From positions 1 through 29,997 of IMG/VR virus record IMGVR_UViG_3300030090_005495: 29,997 bases of DNA; one strand, given 5' to 3'. The notes beneath the pieces are model-generated. The model made no database searches. It was not told the origin of the DNA and was given only the letters and a program-made list of their open reading frames with translations. A program made the position numbers and the translations under genes. Positions 13,118-22,000 of this stretch are shown piece after piece (position 1 is the first letter of the stretch; every line of letters begins with the position of its first letter). The stretch comes from a virus.

Positions 13118-13536
13118 TACCTCACCGCCTCCTCTAGCTTAGCGATACGCCGCTCGATACGACGCTTTGTGGCGGCAGCCATCTTCGGGCCTCGCTCCTC
13201 AAGACGGCGCTTGAGCTTGTCGGCCTTCTCTTTCCGGCGAGCCATAGCCTTTTCGATGGCACGGTAAATGCCGATGGCTGCAAGAGATGCCAGGAAAAAG
13301 CCGAAGAAGTCGAGGGCCTCAGCTAGCTCATTGGGAATCTGGATTGCCTTATCGAGTCGGTAGGCCATTTCAAGCGCGAGCCGGCTGTCCCTTTGGATCT
13401 GGTTAAGACCCACAAGCTCCTCACCAATGTCCTCGGTGACATCGAGCAAGAGCGAAAGCATCTTGTCATTGTGCTTATTTACGAAGGCTGCTGCCTCCTT
13501 CTCCTTCTGGAGACGACTAGCTTTCTTCAGACTCAT
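13117..13536 (-). CDS. Membrane protein with basic coiled-coil tail, 139 aa
   Basis: One hydrophobic segment at about 77-91 (FFGFFLASLAAIGIY) is preceded by a long helical domain and followed by a strongly basic helix (AMARRKEKADKLKRRLEERG, about 97-116; then RRIERRIAKLEEAVR). GGAGGTGG lies just before the ATG, and the gene overlaps the holin-like gene by 20 bases. It is part of the lysis cassette; possible roles are antiholin, spanin-like or other membrane accessory protein. No specific family is recognised. Confidence 0.6.
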   Translation of the reverse strand: MSLKKASRLQKEKEAAAFVNKHNDKMLSLLLDVTEDIGEELVGLNQIQRDSRLALEMAYRLDKAIQIPNELAEALDFFGFFLASLAAIGIYRAIEKAMARRKEKADKLKRRLEERGPKMAAATKRRIERRIAKLEEAVR

Positions 13537-13759
13537 CTGCCACCTCCTTCACTTCCTCGACGACATCAGCAATTTTGCGGCCAGAGCGGATAGCTTCGCT
13601 GACATCGACAAGCCCTTGAGCACCGACAAAGGACAAGACCATCGTGGTCAGGGAGGAAAGCGTTTCATCCGATAGCCCAAGGCCAAGCATGTCAGAGCCA
13701 GCAACGAGGATGACGACTACCAGGGTCAGGATGAGCTTACGAGATACGAACTTTTCCAT
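13517..13759 (-). CDS. Holin-like small membrane protein, 80 aa
   Basis: Two hydrophobic segments (about 9-27, LILTLVVVILVAGSDM..., and 36-52, LTTMVLSFVGAQGLVDV) are separated by a short polar loop, with a basic N-terminus (EKFVSRK) and an acidic C-terminus (VVEEVKEVADESEES). The SRK...second helix with GQGL-like motif is a pattern I know from phage small membrane proteins annotated as holins. Holins open the inner membrane at lysis. The start at 13759 has AGGA 5 bases upstream; the adjacent ATG at 13762 is also possible. It is two genes downstream of the cell-wall enzyme, which supports a lysis role. Confidence 0.65.
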   Translation of the reverse strand: MEKFVSRKLILTLVVVILVAGSDMLGLGLSDETLSSLTTMVLSFVGAQGLVDVSEAIRSGRKIADVVEEVKEVADESEES

Positions 13760-13767
13760 CATGTTCC

Positions 13768-13854
13768 TTAACAAAAGCGGGTGCTTGCAAGAAGCAAGAC
13801 CACCACGAGGATACCAGCTATAGCGAGCCAATCCACGATAGGCTCATGGCGCAT
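13768..13854 (-). CDS. 28-aa single-span membrane peptide in the lysis cassette
   Basis: The frame starts on the last base of the stop of the cell-wall enzyme (TAATG at 13854), with GGCGGG a few bases before, and ends with a TAA that overlaps the ribosome site of the holin-like gene. The product begins MRHEPIVDWLAIAGILVVVL and has one hydrophobic span at about 8-24. The two tight junctions make it a likely real gene. It may be a small holin or antiholin component. Confidence 0.6.
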   Translation of the reverse strand: MRHEPIVDWLAIAGILVVVLLLASTRFC

Positions 13855-14462
13855 TACCACCCGCCGTCAATAAGCGTGTAGGTAAACGCTTTCTTCCAGG
13901 TTGGGTGAGTTTCAATCTGCTTATTCACCAAATCCATGAGACTGCGAAATCCCGTGGTTGTAGCAAAAACCTGGCAACCTGCTGACCACACCCCGACATC
14001 GGATTCTTCGTCTCGATCCCTCGTCTTGTCGTAGGGAGTGCTTGAAGAAGCATGGATGTTAATACCGAAGAAACCAGTGTCTTCTGGTACGTCGTGATCA
14101 AGCACAGAGTCCTTGTTCGCATCACGCCAGACAGTCACAGGACCTCCCCTTTGGCACAGGGCTAGGTACTTTCCGGCGTGCATGTCCACCTTGTAGACCC
14201 CAACGTATTGCCCAGGAACAAGGATGGCAGTCCCTTTGACGTTCAGCGGGTTCTCTCGATAGTAGATGGAGGGGTCCGTCGTCGCTGCCCAGTAGTCCAC
14301 TCGCCATTCGCCGTTCACCTTGTAGGCGCAGCCCAGGATGTCGTTGTAGGCCCCAGAGGTTGTGTCAGGCGAGCGAATGCCGAAGATGTTTAGGTTGTAA
14401 TCCCCATTGGTAAAGACCTTGTGGCCCAGGGACTTGATTCGCTGTAGGACGGGAGGAAGCAT
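13854..14462 (-). CDS. L,D-transpeptidase-like cell-wall enzyme, putative endolysin, 202 aa
   Basis: I recognise a family seen in phages and Bacteroidetes: the pattern YNLNIFGIRS (22-31), GTAILVPGQYVGVYKVDMH (77-95), FFGINIHAS (131-139) and WSAGCQVF (159-166). H137 and C163 in NIH...S.GC have the spacing of the catalytic His-Cys pair of YkuD-type L,D-transpeptidases, so a cysteine enzyme acting on peptidoglycan stem peptides is likely. Classical members cross-link, whereas a lysis enzyme would have to cleave; the lysis role is inferred from its membrane-protein neighbours. No signal peptide is visible, so it would need the holin to reach the wall. The ATG at 14462 overlaps the previous stop and has AAGGTG upstream; a GTG at 14471 is the alternative. 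Confidence 0.72.
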   Translation of the reverse strand: MLPPVLQRIKSLGHKVFTNGDYNLNIFGIRSPDTTSGAYNDILGCAYKVNGEWRVDYWAATTDPSIYYRENPLNVKGTAILVPGQYVGVYKVDMHAGKYLALCQRGGPVTVWRDANKDSVLDHDVPEDTGFFGINIHASSSTPYDKTRDRDEESDVGVWSAGCQVFATTTGFRSLMDLVNKQIETHPTWKKAFTYTLIDGGW

Positions 14463-14734
14463 TACTTGCACCTTGCCCCGGTTGCAGCGCAGATAGCTGC
14501 GACATTCTCACGAACAGTAACGAGGTCCGACTGCATAAGACGTTGCTCCTCTCGCATCGACTCCATTTGGCTAGCGCCAACTGGGTGCGAGGGAAGGCTT
14601 GAGTGAACCGACACCGCTTCCTCTAAAGCCATGACATCAGAAGCAGTGCTCTCCTGAACGGCAAGAAACCCACCCACTGCGATAAGCGTAGGTACGACAA
14701 CAACCGCAATCTGGATGAGTTGATCTTTGGTCAT
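14462..14734 (-). CDS. N-terminally anchored membrane/coiled-coil protein, 90 aa
   Basis: One hydrophobic span at residues 7-26 (IQIAVVVVPTLIAVGGFL) is followed by a helix, a HSSLPSHPVGAS turn, then a second helix (SMREEQRLMQSDLVTVREN). This span plus SLPxHPGA plus coiled coil is a pattern found in small phage proteins. It could be a spanin-like or other lysis accessory protein; no lipobox was seen. It is joined to the genes on both sides by overlaps (ATGA with the upstream gene, TAATG with the downstream enzyme gene). Confidence 0.6.
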   Translation of the reverse strand: MTKDQLIQIAVVVVPTLIAVGGFLAVQESTASDVMALEEAVSVHSSLPSHPVGASQMESMREEQRLMQSDLVTVRENVAAICAATGARCK

Positions 14735-15597
14735 GACTTCTTCCTTCTGAGGACGCGAAAGTGTGTGTACTTAGCTGTCCAGGTAGAGCCGTCGTCGTTG
14801 TTCTCGTGCCCTGCAATAAGCTGAACCTTTGCCCCCGTTCGGCTAATCGCGAGAGTCGGATTCTCTGTGATGTTGGTTGCCCCGCCTGCCGAGTCTACGG
14901 TTGTGCAGACCTCCATCGAGGTAGAGGTAAGGGGATCGACGAACGCCTTGTTAATGTTTGAGCTACAGATAAAAGAGGCAGAGCCAACATGCCAAACAGT
15001 TTCTCGAAGCCCAGGCTCATTACTCCCAGTTCCGTAGTTAGCTAGGGAGGCAAGCCTCTGTCCATCACCTTTCATAACGTCGTTGCCGACAGGGCCAGAG
15101 CTGTAGCCATCGGCCCCACCGTTGTAGAGCGTTCGGTTAGCAACCCACTTGTTGGCCCCATCAATAATGGTAATGCCCTGCGTCTGCCAGTTGTCGTTCA
15201 TGCCAGTGCTTTCCATAAGGACCTGGAAAGCAAGCGTGTCGTCAGAGGCGGGCGTCTCCCCGATGAGAGTAGCGATAGAAATCTCTATCAGAGGGACATT
15301 GGTTGTAGAGCCGTCCTGCTCAGAGTCAGCATCGCTGCTAGCGATAGTGATGTGCAGGCCAGAGCCTTTGATGACTTGAAAGCCACTGCAATACGAAGTG
15401 TTCGCGGCGTTCCTTGCGGTCCAATCTTTGCCGTTAATAGTCACCGCAACGCCGTCGTTGATCGCGGCGGAGTCCGCAGAGACATCGCCAATGTCTGCCT
15501 CGTATAGGACTTCCCACTTAGAGGTGTCCGCAGCAGCAGCCGGTGGGTCAGGGAAAGCCCTTGTTGCCTTGCTTCCGTCTGGGAATGACCTAGCCAT
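14731..15597 (-). CDS. Beta-rich virion or fibre-type protein, 288 aa
   Basis: Low-charge, Thr/Ser/Asp/Gly/Ala-rich protein made mostly of predicted beta strands, with few lysines and arginines until the final RVLRRKKS. A lectin-like jelly-roll (concanavalin-like) fold is plausible: strands such as LIEISIATLIGE, LAFQVLMEST and TLAISRTGAKVQLIAG are in the expected mix. It is probably exposed on the virion and might bind the host surface. Translation starts at 15597 just after the preceding gene, and its stop overlaps the next gene by 4 bases. The fibre role is inferred from composition and position. Confidence 0.6.
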   Translation of the reverse strand: MARSFPDGSKATRAFPDPPAAAADTSKWEVLYEADIGDVSADSAAINDGVAVTINGKDWTARNAANTSYCSGFQVIKGSGLHITIASSDADSEQDGSTTNVPLIEISIATLIGETPASDDTLAFQVLMESTGMNDNWQTQGITIIDGANKWVANRTLYNGGADGYSSGPVGNDVMKGDGQRLASLANYGTGSNEPGLRETVWHVGSASFICSSNINKAFVDPLTSTSMEVCTTVDSAGGATNITENPTLAISRTGAKVQLIAGHENNDDGSTWTAKYTHFRVLRRKKS

Positions 15598-15601
15598 ACA
15601 A

Positions 15602-15997
15602 CTACGCCATTCCCTTCACATAGAACTTAATCGTGTAGTCCTTGCCTCCGCCGCCAGCTACGTCAGTAATCGTGTAGCTAGCTCCGTCGAAGAAAGGAAT
15701 CGGCGTAGTAAGGGTGTCACTGGTTTGGGTGTTAGGGTTTAGGTCTACCGTTACCTCATAGTGGAGATAGTCGGTGGTAGTTCCGCTGTACACTTTGACT
15801 GTGGCTTTGTGCGAAACCCCACTGCTTGCGCTGACCGTAAGCTGAAAACCGTGGATTAAGCCTCTAGGGACAGCCGAAGAAGCAAGCGTTCCCGTTTTAA
15901 TTAGGCCGTCGCCAATAGCTGTAGTGGCGTTATTGCCAACGCCACTGTGGGTGTTTCTAGCTACAGGAACCCAGATTTCCTTTGTGCTGTATGCCAT
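15602..15997 (-). CDS. Beta-rich small structural-type protein, 131 aa
   Basis: Starts MAYSTKEIWVPVARNT and then consists of alternating beta strands (GLIHGFQLTVSASS, KATVKVYSG, YEVTVDLN, YTIKFYVKG) in a Thr/Gly/Val-rich context. It has the general look of the small decoration/fibre proteins further downstream but no shared motif strong enough to call it a paralogue. GGAGGAA lies 4 bases before the ATG. It comes directly after the giant gene, separated by 75 bases that hold a weak hairpin (about 16021-16041). Confidence 0.6.
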   Translation of the reverse strand: MAYSTKEIWVPVARNTHSGVGNNATTAIGDGLIKTGTLASSAVPRGLIHGFQLTVSASSGVSHKATVKVYSGTTTDYLHYEVTVDLNPNTQTSDTLTTPIPFFDGASYTITDVAGGGGKDYTIKFYVKGMA

Positions 15998-16072
15998 CGC
16001 TTCCTCCTGCCCCTTGTCCGACTATCAAGCGACAGATAGCCGGTGGGTCTATGGGGTTATGGAATTACTCTA

Positions 16073-19000
16073 CTACTTATCATCGGGGATGTAGAAAAGA
16101 CTAGGGAGTTCGTCGCTGTCTTCCTTCTTGGGCGAGACTCTCATTGCTTCCTCACCGCCGACATAAAGCTCTTTCTTCAGTCGGTCCATCTGCACATCAA
16201 TCGGGATGCCTTGGTTGCGGTAAATCTCCTTGAGCCTTTTGAGCATCAGGTATTCGTACATCGCCAGTGCTGAATCAAAGTCCAGAGCTGTTGGCTTTAG
16301 ACCCAGGAAGTAAGCAAGGGCACGCTCCCTGTCGGTTGCAAGAGCATCGGTGTCGCCCATGTCCACTGACCTCGACATAAACGTGTCTTGGACTAGCTTC
16401 ATGTGCTCTCGCATTACCCGGAAGCCAGGGAGCTTGCTGACAAGGTAGAACTGCGCGGGCTTTTTAGACCTGTATTCGTTCCTCCACTTGCCGGTCCACT
16501 CTCCGTCTTTGTTGTAGACCTTTCGCCGGCTTGTCGGGACAGCCTTGCCCTCGTCGTCAACTTCCATTCCGATAAACCACTTGAGAAGCGGAGGAGCGTC
16601 TTTGTACGCCCGGATGTTGTTGATCTGCTCCCAGCCCTTTCCATAGTAAAGGGACTTGTTAAACGCGGCTTCTGCCATCGTCAGAGGGATTGGGTTCATT
16701 CGGGTGAGAGAACCAATCGGCATAAAGCCGTGGTCCTTTCTGGCTAGGAACTCAATCGCAGCCTGCTGCGGAATGCCGTGAATTCGGAACATTCTCCCTA
16801 GCCCGGTGCGGACAACAACCTGCCACCGCATCTCCTGGGGCATCGCCTGGATTTCCTCTTCGGTGAATTGCCCGTTGCCAACTCCATTGATGAAGCTCTT
16901 GAGGACAACAAAAGACCGTGGGTTCCTCACCATCTGGCGAAGCTGGAACCTCATGTTTCCTGCATCCCAGGTGTAGAAGAAGAAGAACCTTCGGAGGTAG
17001 TGCCGCTCAAACGGAGTGAGGTGGCCGTAGTTCCTCATGGCGTCATCAACAAGAGTCGAAGCCTCTTGTACCGTTTTGCCTTTTCTCATGAGGCCAACGC
17101 CGAGAGTGAGCCTCGCCTGTAGCTCGATGCTTGAGTTGAGGTTAGCCATCATCCTCATGTACGAGGGGAACGACATGCCGGCAATCGCCGTGGTGACAGC
17201 CGCCGTTGGCCCACCAAAGGTCGATGCAATCGCGGCAGATGTGGTTAGGCCGACAGCCCTTTCGCCCCAGTACATGATGAAGTTCTTGGGGTTCTCTTTG
17301 TCCTTGCCGATTGGGATAGCGGCGTTTTCCATGAACTCGCTGACTTCGCTTTGCCAAACCTTCCTAAAGCCAGTGGCAACTCCCTTCGGAATCGAACGAC
17401 CCCTGCGAAGCCCAGAGCTAAGGACCTCTGTCCCAAGCGCTCCAGCAGCCTGACCAAGGAAGAAGCCAGCCGCAGCCCCAGCAGGCCCAGCAGCAGCCAT
17501 ACCGGCAGCAGCGCCGAGCCCACCGCCAACACCGCCGCCAATAAGAGACTGGTACAGGGGAACGTCTGTCTCTCTAGCCGCTCCGTACATCTCTTCTGCA
17601 TAGGCAGAGCCTCGAAGGCTTTCTGTAATAGCCGTCTCTTCTTCGAGGATCCTTCGCCAGTCGGCAACGGTTTCTATCCGGCCACCAAGCCTAAGCGGCT
17701 TGTCTTTGACGAGCTGCCAGCCCTTTGAGCTGTAGTCCATCATCAAGCCCATAGCCAGCATGTGATTAACAGGGTTGAAAGACCCCAGTCCTAGCTGCTG
17801 AAGGATAGACAAGTAGTTGCCAGCGAAGTTCATGCCGATATGGGCAAGACCTACGATGGTGGCCTGACTCTTTGCCACTCCGGTAAGGCCGTCGAAAACG
17901 CCCATGAAGTAGCTGCCAGACGCCGGGTCTGGAGAGTTCATCCACCGGATGTACTCCACGGCAGCCGTTGGCAGGTAGACATCAGGAAGGTTAAAGGCCC
18001 TGACGACATTTGCATCTACGTTGACGCCTAGCTGGCGAAGCGAGCGAACGATAAGGCCAGGGTCTTCCCCACGAGCCAGCCTAGTGACGATTAGCTCCTT
18101 GAACTTTCTCAGCTCAGAAGGAAGCTCCATTCGCGCCGTTGCTGCAATCGTGTCCTCTGCCGTAAGCCGAGAGTACCCATACTCCTTAGCCTTCATCTCT
18201 GACCAGGAAGCAGGGTTTTCCGCAACAAGCCGAGCAATCTCTTTCCCTAGCGGGAAAAGGTCCTGCATATCCCGGATAAAGATGGCGTCAGCTACCGCCT
18301 TGTCGGTTTGCTGGCCGTAGCGCTTAATCAAAGTACCTAGGTCAGTCTCAAAGAAGTCGTAGATTTCGTTGAGGTCAGCCTCTTTCCGAGCCCACTTGAT
18401 TGCTTCGGACCACTCTTCTGGAGAGAAGAGCATTTCTAGGTCGTTGTTGTTTACCGCAGTCGAAAGCTCATCAAGCTGCTGGACTGAAACGAAACGCTGG
18501 AACGGGCCGTTGTCGCCCCACCCTGGGCCTCTCTTCGTGCTTGCGATGTGGTACAGAATCTCCGTAGCCAAGTCGTCCCTGGCAACTTCATTGATGTCTT
18601 CCAGGAACGAAGCCTTTGCTCGGAACTTCTCCGACCCAAGCTTTGCATCCTTTGGCATGAGGCCACGGCCTCGCAGCACGGCAACCTTTCTTCTGGTTGT
18701 GGTGCTTAGGATATGAGGGACATACGCAGCAAGGTTCACTCGCGACAAGAACTCTTCTTTGCCCCAGGGCTTCTCCAGCTTGTTTTCTCTTAGGTAAGTA
18801 ATTCGCTCTTCGAGGATTTCTCGGGCGCTGGTTCCTGCATCAAGCTCGTTTGCCTGCTTCCGAAGGTCCTGGATTTCCTTGAGGACCTTCGGGTCAACGG
18901 TCTTAACCAGCTTGCCGGCAGCCTGCATTCTCTTTAGCTGCTCACCCAGGAAGTCATCGACAAGCTCCGCTACCTGCAAAGCTTGCTCAATCTCATCCTT

Positions 19001-22000
19001 AGAGAAGGCTGCTCCTACCCTCGACCGGCCAGCTACTTTTCGGCGCTTGCCCGCCTTGAGGCCAAGGCGCAAGTCTTCGGTTCCGACAAGCCCTAGCTTT
19101 GCAGCAATTCGCTTAGCTTCTGGGCTAGCGTTCTTGCCGACCCCGTAGAGGCGCTTGTTCGGGTCCTTGAGAAGGCGCATGATCTTCTGAATCTCATCAG
19201 AGGTCATCTCCCTCAGAATGTCTGCCGCCTGAGACTTCTTAAACGTATCGACCGCCACCTGCTTTTGCAGTTCAGCGTAGTCGCCGTAAGCACGAGCTTC
19301 TTTCCTGAGAGAAATGACCTCACGCCAAACCTGACCAGGAGTTCTGAAGTCGTAGTTCAAGAGCTTTGCCGTAGCCATAAGCTCTTTAGAGAACTCTGGG
19401 TACTGCTCTAGAATTTTTGTCAGGCGGTCGGCCTCCTTGACCGGAGCAATCTTTAGCTCAAGGTCGCGCTCGCTTTGCCTTAGCCTCTTGATTTCATCTT
19501 CGATGTTTCGTCGCTCAAGAGAAGACGGCTGTAGCGGAGCAGCTTTCTTTTCAAGCGCCTGAATCTTTCGCTTAATCTTTCCAGCCTGGGCTCGCACAGA
19601 GCCCTTCTTTGGCAGCGTGGCTTTAGCCCTAGGCTCAACACCCGTCAAAGCCCTGGAGGCAACGGAGAGGGCGTCTGAGAGGGCGTCTTCGGACGCAACG
19701 CCAGTGCCTCCCCCGATGTCCATGTCCCGAAGAGCAGGAAGCTCATCGTAAGCAGCGGCGCTCCCAAACTTCTTGCCCTGCCTCCGAGCAAGAATCAGCT
19801 CTTTTCTAACGATGTCCTCAAGGTCAGAGATTGCCCCGTCAATCCACTCCAGGGTCTTAGCTGCCTTCTTTTGCTGTCGGGCCGTAATCTTCTTCTTCTT
19901 CGAAGAAATCTCGTTAGCCAACTCAAGGGTTTCTTCAGCCGCAACCTTTGCCTGGGCAAGCTCTTCAAGCTTAGCCTTGGCTTCGAGCATCCACCGCTTA
20001 ACTGCCGTGAAGTCGCGAGCTGAAATCAACTGCTTGATGCTCTTCCCGCGAACCTCTGGCTCAAGGCCAGTCCTTTCGGCAAGCTCTTCAGTTAGCTTTC
20101 TTAGCTTGAGTTCATCCCTTGCCGTTCCGGTTCTTGCCTTGTCCCACACAGAGTTAGGCAGCTCTGGGTCCATTGCCTGGATGTAACGCACATCTTCTGG
20201 GTCAACGCCCTTAGCCGAAATCTTCGGGATTACCACTCCCTGCTGGTCTGCGTTTCGGCTGTTGAAGGTGGCCGCAACTTCCTCAATCCACTGCCTCCAC
20301 TGCTCGCTTCGAGAAGCTGGCTTAAGCGCCATGAACTTCGTAAGCTCGCTTCCTCGGTAGAGCTTGAAAATCTCATTAACGAGTGAGGCAACGTCGTCCT
20401 CGCCCAACAGGGTGTTGCGAACAATGTCTCTAATCAGAAGCTTCTTGAACTGAGCAACCCCGCCTCTGCCCTTCTTGAATTCAGAGGGCGTTGGCGCTTT
20501 GAACCTGCGAAGCCTTTGCGGAGAGTGGTACCTGCCTGCGGCCTTGTTGCTTGCTTCCTGGAGAGTTTGAAGGGCAACAGACTTTGTTGTCGCGCTTTCC
20601 GACAGCGCCATCTTTACCGTCTTGGCAATCTCTTCGTTGCTGTAGCCGACGCTCTTCATCAACCGTTGGATTGAGTTGCGATAGGCAGCTCCAGAGAACA
20701 GCCTGGACACGGGGTCTGAAAGCTCATACGCCCGCTGGGCTGTCCTGACCTCAACTGAAAGAGGGCTTTCCTCCAAGGCTCTGGGGTCGAAGATGCGGTC
20801 AAGAACGCCCTTGATGTCGTCCGACACCGTGAAGGTTTCTACCCCAGCATCTCTCAGAATCTGCATCTTCTGAGCGTCAGACATTTTTTCAATCTGCTCA
20901 GTCGTGTACTTCTTTTTCTTTCCGTATCTTTTTGCAAGCGTTTTCAGATTCTTAGTTGAGTAATCAACCGGAAGAGGGGTGGTGCCATCGGTCGGAAGCA
21001 ACACTGCACCCTTAATGCTCCCACTGCGCGTCTTGTAGTAGGCGTAATACATCGTCTTAACCCAGTCCTTGAACTGGACGAAAATCTTTTTAATCCCAGC
21101 AGACCGATTAACGATGTCTGGGAATTCCCCAGTCTTCATGTACTGGACGAACGCATTTGCGAACGCCTCTTCGGCAATCGTGCTCCACCGACCGTCTTCG
21201 GCAACAGCCCTTTTGCCAAAGCTTCTCCGAGCCCATTCGTTCGCAATCTCTTGGTCGCGCTTGCCCAAGGTCGTTCGGAAAAGGTGCCCAGTCTCATGGA
21301 TGAAGGTCGAGAAGTCGCCCTTCTGCATGATGTCAATGATTCGGGCCCCATCTTTTGAGTTATGACGGAAGGTCCCCAAAACTTCGTAGCCGTCTTGCTT
21401 TGCATCAAGCGCGTACTTCGGAACGCCCTTCTCTCGAATCTTTTCCTTTTGAGCATCGCTCATCGAGACTTTGTAGAAGTCCGCTCTATATGGCCTTCCC
21501 TCTGCGGTGTCTTTTGCTTTTTTAATCAAGCGAGAGACATAACTTTCCTGGTTAGACGGGGGAATAAACGAGTCAACAACGCTCCACTCAACAGCCTCGT
21601 CACCTCTAAGCTCTGCAACCGACATCAAGCGCCGCTTATCGTCTAGGTTAAAGGGTGCCTGAACAAGCCTTAGCCTTATGCTGGCCTTATCCACTGGATA
21701 TTCGCGAGTCCCGAGATTAGAGCTGTCTAGAATCCCCAAAAGGAACGTGTCGATTTCGTCCTGATAAATACGGCCAATGCCGTAAGGAGCGTGAGAAAGT
21801 TTGTTCTCTATGGCTTTGTACCTGTTGTAGGCAGAGCGAATTTTTCGGTAGTTTTTACTAGCAAAAGCTTTCTTAAGATTTTCCCCTGCTCTTCTAAGCG
21901 GAACAAAGTCGCCAGCCAGCATTTCCCCAGAATCTCCTGGGCCTCTCTCCATAGCTTTCGCAAGACCGCTGTATCGGCCTTTATCTGTTCCTAATTGAGA

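Noticed and set aside
18157-18180. Another CCGTAAGCCG followed by TACCC, resembling the promoter spacer
   Set aside because: No TTGACA box precedes it and it is inside the giant coding region, so it is taken as chance.
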